From positions 186,001 through 250,000 of the forward strand of contig CM073323.1 of NCBI GenBank assembly GCA_037043015.1: a stretch of 64,000 nt of DNA, in the 5' to 3' direction. A program made the position numbers and the translations under genes. This document shows, in pieces, positions 34,117 through 45,770 of the stretch. The stretch is from Bryum argenteum. Lineage: Eukaryota > Streptophyta > Bryopsida > Bryales > Bryaceae. Every line of letters begins with the position of its first letter. Within the stretch, counting starts at the first letter, position 1. The notes beneath the pieces were generated by a model. That model had not been told where the DNA came from and did not search any database. It saw only the letters and a program-made list of their open reading frames with translations.

Positions 34117-36082
34117 ATGTCTTCTTCGTTTTCCACTCTTGCAAAGCGTGGCGAAAGTATAGAATCTCAGGTGATCTTCTTACTTCTGCTCTTGTTCTCT
34201 AGTTTCAAATTCTTTTTTCTGTATTCCGTGCACACTCACTCTCGGTGTCTTATATCAGATTGATGACCGTCAACTAAGCTGATTGATTTGTTTCGGTGTT
34301 TGTAGATGGATCCGTCGTTCGTCGCTAAACCGTGAATTAAAACCCTTAAATGTTAAATGGAAGGTTAGAAAGTATTAACATTTTGAGAAGAATCTTTAGA
34401 GGAAGTGGAGTCAATTTGAAGATTGGAGTAGGTTAAGAAGAGAAGGGGTAGTTGGTAGAGTAAGAAAATTGAACAATTAGAAGTAGATTAGATTAGGGAC
34501 CCCACGATTGAAGCCCAAAGTGGTGAGGTAAGAGTGGGGGATTTGATGAGTAGAGTAGAAGGCCCCCTTCTTGAAGCCCAAATTGGTGAAGGAAGAAGTG
34601 GGGGCTACCCCTTCCTTCAAGCCGGCACTCCTTCGACAAACGAGATCAAACTACAATCTATAGGTTTTCTCATGGTTAGTATTTTGTATGTTAGTAAAAT
34701 TGTTAGTCCTTGTTGGTTGGCTTCCATAGTGATTATTTATCACCTTGTGGCAAATGGAAGCCACCATTGGCCCTCCATCCAAGTGGCATGGTGGAGGAAT
34801 CATGAGACTTTTATATGTTTATAGTAGTGGGTAGAGCATGGGCATGCAACTTGCCCCCTTGCATGAGTGGCAAGTTGGCTCCATTGTTAGTATTTACCCT
34901 TAGTTACCGGCCAAGTAGATAGTCGGATTAAAGCTTGAGAACAAAGGGTATTTAAGCCTTGCTCCCAAGCTTGTCTATCATCTCCATGGTCACCTCCAAT
35001 GTGATCTCCTTGTAGTCATCTCCTCATTATGAATGGTTGATTGTGAGAGGAGGAGGGTCTACTCCTTTCTAATCTCAATCTCCATATCTCTATTGTGATC
35101 TCCACCTCTCCATTGGTTCAATGTAGTTGAGAGGACGGTCTCCTCCCCTCCAAAGTCTTCTTTTTCTCCCATGTCTAGCTAATTGTTGGAGATCTAGTTA
35201 GGAATGCTTCCTTATAGTACTCTCCCTCTCTTGTTATGATTAGTGAGGAAGAGAAGGAGGAACTCCTCCTCTCCCCACTCTTGACCTCCTCTTCCATGCC
35301 AAATAGTTGCTTTCTTGAAGAATGGTGTCTTTTTTCTTATGCCTCACGGTTTTCCCCAATTCAATTCGTGAGTCTTTGTCCAATGAAGTTGAGAATTTGA
35401 GAGTAGATAGATCATGATTAGAGCTTTGCAATGACGTATAGCACGTCCAATTCCGAATTGCGAGGTGGGAGATATGAGCTCCCAAAGTTAGGGTGGTTGA
35501 AGAGTAGATTCTGCCGGCAGTAAAGAAAACTAGCCCCAGTTAAAGGGCAATCAGTCCTGGAGTTTTCATTGGATGACCTTGAGATTTGTAGGACAGGTGC
35601 ACCTTTAAGTTAGCTTTCCAAAAAGCTATGGCACGCCCGATTTGGAGATTGTATGAAGAAATGGTGGCCAAAATACGGAAGGGAGGTCAAGGAGGTCCAG
35701 GGGGAGGTTTTCCCTTCTTCTTTCTTGCTTTTCCATGTTCTTTTTGTATCTTCTTCTTCTTTGTCAAATCCTTGTTCCCTTCTCTCTCTCCTTCCTCTCC
35801 TTTCACGCGTTCCTCTTGTTTAGGTTAGATCAATTGGGTTTCAAGCTTGGAAGACAATTAATCTAATTGTTGGACTAAGAAGTACACAAACACAAACACC
35901 AAAATTTAAAAGATAAAAGTCATCTTACATCTACCCCTGAACTCTTGTAAAGTCGAAAACGCCCAATGGTGGTTTTTTGGCTCTCACCGGAGAATTTTGA
36001 TTGCGATGGATCTGTCGATGAATCTGTCGATCAATCCGACCATCCCTTTCCTTGGGAGGCTTTCGATGTAGCATACGAGTAG
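34117..36082 (+). CDS. Possible small spliced gene interrupted by an element
   Basis: Inference from splice-like signals only. ATG at 34117 opens 18 codons ending ...ESIESQ at a GT (34171); a T-rich stretch ends in TTTGTAG (34305), followed by MDPSFVAKP (34306-34332). After the inserted element the frame resumes precisely as ENFDCDGSVDESVDQ...AFDVAYE and stops at 36080-36082. The two sides join at CCG|GAG without frame change if the element and one CCG copy are removed. The product would be about 58 residues and is not recognised. Another element begins eight bases after the stop, so the gene could originally have been longer. Confidence 0.3.
34333..35986 (+). mobile_element. Intron-borne element family I, copy 1 (1.65 kb)
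   Basis: Shares with copies 2 and 3 the block GGAGATATGAGCTCCCAAAG ... CAATCAGTCCT ... TTAGCTTTCCAAAAAGCTAT-GGCACGCCC (35470-35645), a following Y-rich tract (CTTCTTCTTTCTTG...), and the end GGTGGTTTTTTGGCTCTCA. The left end is TGAATTAAAACCC, diverged from TGTGAGAGC of the others. It is flanked by CCG (or ACCG) on both sides. No ORF of note. Its ends do not give a clean GT...AG pair, unlike copies 2 and 3. Confidence 0.6.
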
Positions 36083-36089
36083 TACCTGG

Positions 36090-36375
36090 TGTCGTAACGT
36101 GCTTTCCCAGTTCTTGCCCGGATAACCCCTTTATGTGGTAAAAGGGGGTTTCCAAGACAACAACCCGGGTACTCGTCCACGGAGATCCTGTGAAGTGCAA
36201 GGACAACAAGTCCCACCAGTTAGCAAACCCGGATTTGCACTATCCGGGTATTTCCCGATTGCCCACGTATCATGTATCCTGTGCCGGTGTGGCTACCCGG
36301 ATAGTGGGGAGGGGGTTTGGTTTAAGTTAACCTCTGTATTCACCTCAGAGGAGTTTTTCCGGACTTAGTTAAGTC
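36090..36375 (-). repeat. Terminal fragment of the family C-associated element
   Basis: About 285 bp matching, in inverted orientation, the right end of the element at 61968-62248: shared are TTGCACTTCACAGGATCTCC, GGGTTATCCGGGCA, AAAGCACGTTACGACA and CCTCTGAGGTGAATACAGAGG. It starts TGTCGTAACG here. The other end of the insertion was not identified. Confidence 0.7.
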
Positions 36376-37570
36376 GAGGGATTAGGCAGGATTGCAGCTG
36401 TGCAAGCTGTGAGCAGAAACCAATGAGCTGTGAGCAGACTTTTCTGCTCATTTAGCAGATTTTTAATGACTATTTTAACATTTGGAAGTCATGAAAGTGT
36501 ATCCAATGCGATACCGGTGTAAAACTCGAGTCTTGTGGGCGGGTACCGTATGCGTGCATTCCGACGGGAGGAGTTACACGGGTGTGACTCCGTCTCAAGC
36601 AGGTGTCTTGGTGTACCCATCTACATGGGGATGCTCTAAACCCTGAATTCTTCTAAGGATGACAAACACGTAAATTCTTACAAGAGGAGTGACACCAGTG
36701 TTACCCCTTACAGGAAGTTGTGTGATGGTGTACCGATCGGAATTGCGAAAAATATGGGTCTTGGAAATTGGGTGCAACATGCGAAAACAACGTTACAAAA
36801 GGGGACTGTAGAAATCAAGTGGTGAGGAAATAGGAAGACGCGGATCATATTCCTGGACCTAAACCCAAAATTCCAGTCAAGGTAAGCTTAATCAGATTGT
36901 AATTTGGACAAAAATTCAAAAAATGACGTGAATTCGCTACACCGGTGTGACCCCCGTGTAAAAACGATGGTGGTGTAGACCCAGAATGCTAAACCATCTA
37001 CCTGTAACCCTAAACCCTTTATCCTATGTAATCGGAAACACCTAAATCCAGAAACCCTTCTAAACAGAGTCCAATTAATGTTAGGTTATTTCTTGCTAAA
37101 CCCTATAACCTAAACCCTAGGGCCGTGACAGTGAGATTTTTCCTAAACCCTATGTACTTTCAAAAAAAAAAAAAAAAAAAAAAACCCTAAAGGACTCCAT
37201 TTATTCCCTTATTGTTCATATATATTCAAATACACCCTAAACTCACTTAGAGTGATGCCGATTCGTGGTTGTAAGGTTTTTAATGGGTTTTTCCCATTTC
37301 GATGGACCACTTGTTTCAAGAAAACAAGCAGTCAAAAAAGGTGGTGATGGAAGAGAGGGATGGGGGGAAACTGAACAATGGAAAATGAATGGTAAGAAGA
37401 AAAACAAAACCCACACACACACACACACATCTAAACACACAGAAGAGGACAGGATCAATAGGAAGAAAATGTTTGGATCGTGCCCTAAACCCAAAAAAAA
37501 GACCTTGGTCATATACCGGCGGTTCTGTCACAGATTCATGGTACGGGGCTGACCGAGTACATACTCGGTG
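36376..37570. other. Non-coding spacer with telomere-like words
   Basis: No gene. Contains repeated ACCGGTGTGAC/GTGTGACTCC words (36500-36960), and from 36990 to 37250 a cluster of CCCTAAA variants (AACCCTAAACCC, TAACCTAAACCCTAG), an A23 run at 37160-37183 and a CA microsatellite (37410-37430). Confidence 0.6.
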
Positions 37571-37580
37571 TTTTTTTTTT

Positions 37581-37620
<40 letters not shown>

Positions 37621-37771
37621 TCTATTTTTCTTTCCCTGCCTATGATATCTCACCAGCAGCAACAAGGCCGGGCCCATTCCCCCATACCGCTCTTCCGACA
37701 GGCTCTCACCCGTGTGAGGATCGAACCCGGACCAGTCAAGGACGATTCGGCCACCCTTGCCACCCAACCAA
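37571..37771 (-). mobile_element. tRNA-derived SINE-like insertion
   Basis: On the minus strand a perfect tRNA B-box (GGGTTCGATCC, 37718-37728) is preceded by an A-box-like TGGCAAGGGTGG (37751-37762), a plausible RNA polymerase III promoter. The sequence ends in a TA-repeat and an A-run (37571-37618). A-box, B-box and a simple 3' tail are the SINE signature. I could not define flanking duplications, and the box spacing is short, so confidence is limited. Confidence 0.4.
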
Positions 37772-37790
37772 AGGGCGAAAATCCGCTGCG

Positions 37791-40129
37791 TTGGAGCTCG
37801 AAATCTTTGGCAACACCGAATCGAGGGCGTATGAAGGTTGGGAATCGGCGCCGCAACCTTGGACGGCGGTCACCGCGATGCGATATGTCAACTTCTGTCA
37901 TTTCGACAGGATGTGGCCGATGGCTTCGCACGAAATTCACTGTAGGGCCAAGCATGCGCGCTACAGTACCGTTCGGGAATTGGAGGATAAGTGGAGATTC
38001 CTGACCATTCTCAGGGCCATCTCGGATCTCGAACGGTACAAGAGGAATGCTATTCCCAGGTGCATCGCGTCCATGATGTATGCGGAGCAGATCTTGAAGG
38101 TGGAGGTCGACTGGTCGACGCTACAGGTTGCCCACCGATTTGGGAAAGTGGGGCGGGACTACCTGGCGAGGAAACCCGTGCAAATTCCGTTTACGCAGAT
38201 CCCGGACTGGTTCGAACGGGACCCGTACTGCCTCTACCCACCACATGGAACATCACGGACGGGCCGCGAACAACCCCGGCAGCCGGAGCCGGCGCATGCT
38301 ATTGCGGCGGTTTTGAACGAGCAGCTGACGTTGGCGGACGAGCAGCTCTCCGTGGCGGACGAGCAGCTTTCCGTGGCGGACGGACGGCCGACAGGGACGG
38401 ACGGGCATCCCTCCGTCGCGGACGGGCATCGGACAGGGGCGGTTTTAGGCCGGTGCCGCAGGCTGGGGAGGTGCTCATCGGGGCCGAGGACGGGGTCGAG
38501 GACGGGGCGGAGGAGGTCACGGACCCCGGGGACCGACGGGTACTGGGCGCGGCGGACGAGGGGGCTACGGAGGAGGACTCAAGGCTCACGGATGCTGCAC
38601 GCCGGCAACGAAACCGCCGGGCTGCAGAATATGAGGCGCGTATCCACGAACTTGAGTCCGCACTCGGAGATCTGGGAGTGCGCGACGGTGCTGCAACCCT
38701 GGAACCGATTGCAGTGGAGAGGTTCAGGGCGGTCGAGAGGGCTCGGCAGGCGGAGGAGAGAGCACGATTGGCGGAGGCACGTGTTGCGGAGTTGGACGCA
38801 CGGGTTGTAGGATCCGCGGAGGAGGCACAGCGACGGGTAGAATCCATCCTGGCGAGGACGCAGGAGGCGCACCACCGCGCACGGCTGTTGACGAGGACTA
38901 GCGAAGGCCTGAGGCAGGACAATCGGAAGCTCCGATGCGACCTGCAGTCCCTGAGGCACGATGTTGTGGTCGCACGCACGCTGGCGGGGGAGACGGCGGC
39001 GGCCACCGTGGCCACCGGGGAAGATTCGCTCGAGAGAGAGGTGGGTCGCCTCACGACATGCCTGAAAGAGATGATGGACGAGCGTGTGAGGTCGCGACTC
39101 GTCACATTGTACGGGATGGTGCGAGCGCAGTGGCGTCTGAGACAGTTCGAGGGGATTCAAGTCGAGTGGAACCGCGGCAATAGGATGAACGCCCTGCATC
39201 TCACGTCGTGGGCCGATGTGGAAATCATGTTCCCGTCCGATTGGGCATCGGTCGAGGGTGTCGATATGGACAACGGCAGCATCGACTGGACGAGGGTGCC
39301 CGGGGGTGATCACCGATGGGATGCAGGGGAAGAGCACGATCATCCACGGACCCTGAACCTCCGAGGACACAAATTATGGCCGAATCCACATCCGATGGTG
39401 GCCGACGGGAAGAGCTGTTGCGTTTGCTCGATGCTGTTTGGTCCGGAGGGTTGCTACCAGGTAGCCACCTGTAAGGCCCGCTTGCACCCACAGTGTCTGG
39501 TGACCACCATCATCAAGACTCGTGCGTGTCCGCACTGCCGGTCTCCGATGCACCCTCGACTGTACTTGCAGTTCGGTCTACGGGAGTACATGCCTCGGCA
39601 TTGGATCTACCGCTGCTGGGACTTCGGTCGCCCGATCGGCGATTTCGATGGCCAGTACATGCAATGGAGTTGGAGGTACAATAAATCGAAGCTCGAAGTG
39701 TACGCCGATTTGCTGGAACAGGGATGGCTGGAGCAGATGTCCGTGATACTGGAGGCGGCGGATCTCATGTATCCGAACACGCCGCCCGACGACGGGAGGA
39801 AACAGTTCTTCTACCAAACGTTCGGTAAGTATTACGATGTCGGTGTTGGAGGGTTGGTGCCGGGGCCTAATCCTGATCCACGTAATTCGAGCGGCGGGAG
39901 TGCTACATCTGATGCGGATTTGGGCGACTACACAAAAATACTCCGTGTACCGGTTGCGGCCCGGGAGTTGGTGGGGGAGCAGAATTACAACCGTCGTAGA
40001 CTCCACGTCGAAGCCGCAGACGCCATCGCCCACAGACCCTACCTTGAAACCCTTTGCTGGCTCACGGTCGGAGGTCCCATTCCACGGAGGGGGCGTGCTC
40101 GGCACGTTCACGGTAGCTGCTCACGGTGA
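37791..40129 (+). pseudogene. Family A copy 2: N-domain, coiled coil, degenerate RING
   Basis: The conserved N-domain (LEIFGN...WESAPQPWTA...FCHFDRMWP...AIPRCIASMMYAEQIL...VDWST...IPDWFERDP) starts at TTG 37791, where copy 3 has ATG (41948), so the start codon seems lost beside the SINE. The N-domain frame runs to about 38400 and the rest is read in the next frame, implying an indel within the Asp/Arg repeat (GGCGGACGAGCAGCT units, 38311-38420). Then come a basic stretch (ARRQRNRRAAEYEARIHELE), a long coiled coil (to about 39090), a FPSDW...GSIDW segment, and a RING-like finger (39418-39540) in which the C-x-H pair is lost (CKARLHPQC). It ends at TGA 40127-40129. The first of two tandem copies. 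Function unknown, ubiquitin ligase activity doubtful. Confidence 0.6.
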
Positions 40130-41792
40130 CAAGGGGGGGGGGGTGGAGAGGAGGGGTGGGTTTAGGGTTCCGGGCGCAACCTAAACCACCCTAAACCTCA
40201 AGCCGCGGAGGGAGGGGTTGGTGAATCCGGCACCCTAAACCCTCCGATCTGTCGGCAGGTAGACTTGGATGACCCTGAACATCGGAATAGGGAGTCATTT
40301 CAGTTTACGGCAGTGGGGAACAACCGCTAGTTCATTTTATAATTATTTTATTATCTTTGTTTACAATTCCTTATATCTGTACGGACCCTATTTTTCATCA
40401 ATGAAATTCCACGCATGATGACAACCTAAAGACCCCCCCCACCCCTTGGAATACTGGTTTGCACAATATCATTCATTTGGAGAGCGGACGATGAAGTAAA
40501 TGACATTATAGGTGGGGTCGGATTTCGGAACCCCGAGTTTCGAACCGGTTCTTTTAACATCCCAATTCGGTGGTCGCGGGCGCCGGCTGGTGTAGTACCG
40601 TCTGCCCCTTGCACGTCTGGATGTGGGCAGCAATATCAAAGTCTGCCCGACGTAAACCCGACGACGGACAGACGTACGGGGGACGAATGGTGGCTCCACG
40701 TCGAACTACCTGATCACTTGCTATAACCAGTGTCCTTACGATCAATTTACTATACGCGAGGGTTGGTGAGTTGGGGAGGGCGTCGCAATTCTACCTGCAA
40801 TTATCGGGGAACCTGGAGTGGCTACGTTGGCTGCGCATCCACTTCACTCGGGTTCACACAGGTACAGCGTCCGCCCTAAACCCCTAAACCCCTCCGCATG
40901 GTCAGTCGCACCCCACGAGCCCGTCCTGCGAGCTCCGTCGCCCCGTCCCTAAATCGCTCCGCACGAGTCCGTCCGTTTGGTCTACCCGGCTCAGCTGCCC
41001 GAAACTCTGAGTGCAAACGGCCCAGCTAGGACCCCGCCAAAGAAAAACAGGGGGCCCGCGATCCCGAACCCTAGACCCCGAAAAGCCCAAAATCCACACA
41101 CCCCCCCCACCCACACTAAATCTCCGAATGTTACAGTTGCAAGTTGCAAGGGGTGTCCAGCAGCGAAAACGGGCCGCCAACCTCCGTTGCTTGCCGCAGG
41201 GTGCTCCGTAGGCGATCCCCGCACCGTGGAGGAGGCCAGACCTGTGAGGATAGAGATTGTAGATGTGTTCGTGTCCGTAAACACCGTGTCAGGGGGCTCG
41301 TGACCCTAAACACCGATCCTATCTCCGTCCCATCCACCCTAAACACCCTAAACCCGATGGGGGGTTACGTTAGGGCGGACGACGAGTTACGTCCGGGAAC
41401 AAGAGGTTTGGATTGTGGCTGCGGACGACGGGTTACGTTCGGAACGGGGCTCGGTTCGGACGAGGGTTTAGGGTCGGGGGACAGATGTGGATGACTGCAT
41501 GATGTTCACCCTAAACCCTCTCGCTCCAACCACTCTCACTGTCGCACCCAGACCGCCTGCCTCTTTAACCCGGAGTGCGGGTGCGCGGGGGGCTTAAAAA
41601 GTGGGGAGTTTAGGGCAGCGAGGGCGGTCCCGTCCGCTCTGCTAGGAAGCATCCTGAAGGAGAGACGAAAAGAACGTAAAAAAGTACCCCCTTGGACCCC
41701 TGGATGTCAAAAAACCTCCCTGAAGTTGCGGGCAGCGTGGCAAAATCGCGGTAATCGCGGTTACTACTGTGCGTGTCGGGTCAGGTTCCACC
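40130..41792. other. GC-rich spacer full of CCCTAAA words
   Basis: No gene seen. CCCTAAAC-type words occur singly or in pairs (for example around 40190, 40235, 40875, 41305, 41340, 41512), on both strands, together with C- and G-runs. Short ORFs here are not protein-like. Confidence 0.6.
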
Positions 41793-44700
41793 ATGGCGCC
41801 TGCGGTGACCGGGACGCCACCGACGAGGACGGCGCCCACGGATGCCGATGGCGACACGGGAACCTCGACGACGACGCGCCGCGGTCCGGACCGGGGGGAT
41901 GTACGCCGGGGGGACGCGGCACGCCGAAGAAGCGGAAAGCCGCTGATATGGAGCTCGAAATCTTCCGGAACCCGGAATTGAGGGCATACAAAGACTGGGA
42001 ATCGCAGCCGCAACCGTGGACGGCGGCCACTGCGATGACGTTCGTCCACTTCTGTCATTTCGACAGGCTTTGGCCGACCTCCTGGCACAAGAAGTACTGC
42101 AAGGCAAAGGCCGCCACCTACAACCACGTCCGGAAAACGGAGGATAGGTGGAGATTCCTGACCATCCTCAGGGCCATCTCGGATGAGCACAGGTACAAGA
42201 AGAATGCGATTCCCAGGTGCATTGCCTCCATGATGTACGCGGAGCAGGAGTTGAGGGTGGAGGTCGACTGGTCCACTCTCAGGGTTGGACGCGGTCTATG
42301 CACGGTGGGGGGAGACTACCTCAGGAGGACACCCGTGCATATCCCGTTCACGGAGGTCCCGGAATGGTTCAGGCGAGACCCATTCCTCGTGTAACCGCCA
42401 CCGGGAACACTACCGACGGTGGGTCATCCCGAACGACCACCGCTGCTGCTGCTGCCGCCGCCGCCGCCGCCGACGGAGTCCGCAGGAGTAACTTCGGGTG
42501 CCGAGGATCTGCCGGGTTCAGGTCCTCGGTATGACGTGATTGGCGGCGGCGGGCCGGACGAGCTACCGGGGGACGGGACGGACGAGGAACTCGGCGGCGG
42601 CGGCCGTGGGCCGGACGGGCTACCGGGGGGCGGGCCGGACGAGCTACTGGACGGGACGGACGTCCTGATGGACGAGGCGGACGGGGTAGCCACTGCGGTG
42701 GACATGATCGACGAGCTCACGGACGGATCGGACATGGCAGCCACGGCCGCAGGGTTCACGGTGGCTACGGGTTTAGGGGCCTCGACGTCGACGGTCCGTG
42801 CTGCTCTCGATCCAGGGAAGCGCCGGGCTTCGGAATACGAGGCGCGGATTCGGGAGCTCGAGGCTGCACTCAGGGGCCTGGGAGTGCGGGACGTTGCACC
42901 TGCGAGGGCCGCTGAGGAGGAGAGGGACGGCGCGGTCGAGACGGCACGCCGGGCCGAGGAGAGAGCAGGTCTGGCGGAGGAGCGACTCGCGGAGTCGGAG
43001 AGGCGGGCTGTGGACTCGGCGGAGACGGTGGAGGCGCTCATCGAGACCTTGACCCCGAAGGCGGGGGAGATAGATCGATTGGAACGGGAAGCGAGAGAGA
43101 CCGGCGATTCCCTACAGGCGGAGAATCGGAAGCTCCGGGACGAACTCCGCACCCTGACGGACGAACTTCGGGTTGTGAAGGATCAGGGGGCCGCCACTGC
43201 CAAGGAGGAGGCTCTCCGGAAGGAGGTCCGTGGCCTGAGGGGGTGCATGGAGAAGATGGTGGAGGAGCGCTCGAGCATGCGGCATGCCGCACTGTACGCG
43301 ATGGCGCGTGCGCAGCAGTACCTCCAAGAATTCAAGGCGATTCAGGTCGAGTGGAACCGATCGGGGAGGATGCGCAACCTGCTCCTCACGTCGTGGCCGG
43401 ACGGGGAAATCATGTTCCCGTCGGATTGGTCGGAGCTCGAGGGGTTCGAGGAGATGGCCAACGGCAGCATCGACTGGAACATGGCGCCGGGTGAACACCG
43501 TTGGGATCTACAGGAGACGCACACTTACCCATTACGGGACCTAGGGAAGAAATTGTGGACCAGTCCACATGGGATGGCGGACGACGGGTCGACCTGTTCC
43601 GTGTGCGGTTCGCCGTTCGGCCCTGAAGGTTGCTACCAGGTAGCCACTTGCGCGGCTCGATTCCACCCCCAGTGCCTCGTATCGTCCATGATTAGGACCC
43701 GCCTGTGTCCGCACTACCGGGCTCCGTTCCATCCCCGACTGTACATACAGTTCGGTCTGCGGGACTTCATGCCACTGATCTGGGTGTACGAAAATGCGGA
43801 CTTCCCGGATCCCGGAATCGGCAAGATGGATGGCCAGACCGCTGAGTGGTGTTGGAAGCTCAATAAGTCCCAGCTGCATGTCTTCCTCGATCCGGTGCAC
43901 GCGACCTGGGTGGACGATCCGGCCCTGGTACAGGAGGTAGCAGAAACCCTGTATCCCAACACCCCGCCCGACTTCGGTATCAAGCAATTCTTCTACCAGG
44001 CGGTCGGCTATTACTACGATGTGCATGTGGAGAGGTTGGTGTGAGAGCATGTTATTGCTCTCTTTTGATGTTATTGTTTATTTGTTACTTTTATGAATGA
44101 ATTGTTAATTAGCAAATGTCATTTTGAAGTAGATTGGTGAAATTAAGATAATTAAGTTTTGAATACAATATGCATGTTTGAGGATGGTTGTTGTAAGGCC
44201 TTGGATAGGATGTTTGGCATTTATTTAAGCTTTAGATTAGATTTAGTGTGGAAGGGCTAGAGGAGGAATGAATCCCCCTAGTGGATCCATAGTTTGATGG
44301 GGAAGGACTAGAGGAGGAATGAATCCCCCTAGTGGATCCTTAATTAGAAATAGGGCTAGTTGCTTGATTAAGAGTTAGATGTTTTACCATTGGCCTTGCA
44401 CAATTAACCTCGGGTGTTCATATTTGTGTTTGAGACTTGATTGTTTTGGTCTTGTCCAATTGACTTTGTGGTGGCAATTGTGAGTTACATTCGTTTGTAG
44501 GGGTTCTTCAAGGTGGAGGGCCATGGAGGATGGAGCGCCATGGAGGATGGAGCGTTATTCATCCATGGAGCCCTTAGATTAGGGCCTTAAGGTTAGGGTG
44601 AGCCGCCTCTTTGGCGGCTCCTCCATTTGTACTTAAGAGCTTGTTTTCAAGCTATAATCAATCAATCCATTCCCCTCTTGTTCATTGATTCATGTTGGTG

Positions 44701-45770
44701 TTCTCCCTCTCCCTCTTCTAATGCTTAGTTAGTGAAGAGAAGGAAGGCCATGGGCCTCCTTCTCTCTCTTCTTGCTCCCCTCTTTCCTTGTTTTTGCTCT
44801 TCCTTGTAGATTGTTGTCATTTGCTCATCTCCTTGGAAGTGCCTCTCAGTCAAATAGCCATCAGTCCCTCGGTTTCAGTCCAAATCGATTGAGATTTGGG
44901 ATGCTGGTAGATCTCCTCAGTAGCTTTCTTTTGGTATATGGCTCGTCCAATTCCGATCTGTAGGGAGGGAGAAATCACCTCCCAAAGTCAGTAGTGTTGA
45001 AGGTGTTCTCGGCCGGATGGTATAAAAACAAGGCCCAGTCAAATGGCAATCAGTCCTAGGTTTTTTGTCCTATGCTTTTGAGATTTTCAGGGTAGATGCA
45101 CAATTAAGTTGGCTTTCTAAAAAGCTAATGCACGCCCAATTCCGAGCTAGGATGGAGAAATGGCGGCCTAGAATCTGAAGGGTACTTAAAAATGCATCCG
45201 GCCGGTGGTTTCTTCTTGTTCTTTCCCTTGTTCTTCATCCTCTCCTTGTTTCCCTTCTTCCCTTCTTCATTTCTCTTGTGATCTTGATCCTTGTGACCAA
45301 TTGCCACCCCAAAGTGGTTTTTTGGCTCACAGTTGGTGAAGGGCCGAAATCCGGATCCACGTACGTCGAACGGCGAACGTCCTATCTCGGATGCCGAATT
45401 GCAGGACCAAGAGAATACCGGATCTAGGGTACTGAAACCGCGGGATCAAGATTCCGAGTACGAGTGTGACATGTTGTACCACCAGGATAGACTCCGCATG
45501 GAAGCACTGGACATCATTGTGAACAGGGCGTACCCTGACACCCGTCGGTGGCTAGAGGGCCGAACTCCCAGGCCGCGAAGGAGACCCCCCCCGGAACATC
45601 AGGCAGCACGACCGGCATCACACCACCCGTACGCACAGCCGATATGCAATGGAGCTCAGCCAGGCACCTCCCGACCGGGCACATATCACGGGCAGCCGTG
45701 TACCTCCAGGGAACCATCACTCCAACTGTACACACAGCCGATGGACTTGGATGGATCCGAATCGGATTAG
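41793..45770 (+). pseudogene. Family A copy 3, interrupted by an intron-like element
   Basis: An upstream ATG (41793, MAPAVTGTPPTRT) leads in another frame to a PKKRKA nuclear-localisation-like stretch and MELEIF (41948); a G-run indel probably separates them. The N-domain matches copy 2 closely (RFLTILRAISD...AIPRCIASMMYAEQEL...WSTLRV). A TAA at 42392-42394 is the only break between it and the next 550 codons: acidic Gly/Asp region, coiled coil (42820-43330), FPSDWSELEG, and a RING-like finger (43588-43720) with CAARFH for CGHNFH and CPHY for CPxC, so probably not zinc-competent as a RING. The frame meets element copy 2 at 44039 and resumes at 45333 (LVKGRNPDPRTSNG) as in copy 2 (GPNPDPRNSSG), ending 45770. 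If the element is spliced out, only TAA and the 5' slip remain. Confidence 0.6.
44040..45331 (+). mobile_element. Intron-borne element family I, copy 2 (1292 bp, TSD GTTGG)
   Basis: Starts TGTGAGAGC and ends GGCTCACA, flanked by GTTGG on both sides (44035-44039 and 45332-45336). The first bases form a hairpin (GAGAGC/GCTCTC). Inside are two copies of a GACTAGAGGAGGAATGAATC...CCCTAGTGGATCC repeat (44240-44340), a perfect GAGCCGCC/GGCGGCTC hairpin (44600-44620) and a pyrimidine tract near the end (45210-45280). No protein is encoded. TG...CA ends, a 5-bp duplication and a short inverted terminus fit a solo LTR; the GT (44039) and AG (45332) borders also fit an intron of 1294 nt. Confidence 0.8.

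Noticed and set aside
38299-39105. 268-residue minus-strand ORF (also 42424-43152 and 38579-39370)
   Set aside because: Antisense of family A coiled-coil regions; Ser/Arg-rich translation without motifs.
42389-42485. A short GT-AG intron removing the TAA of family A copy 3
   Set aside because: GTGTAAC and CGCAG look suitable, but joining them does not keep the downstream frame, so the stop is treated as a nonsense codon.
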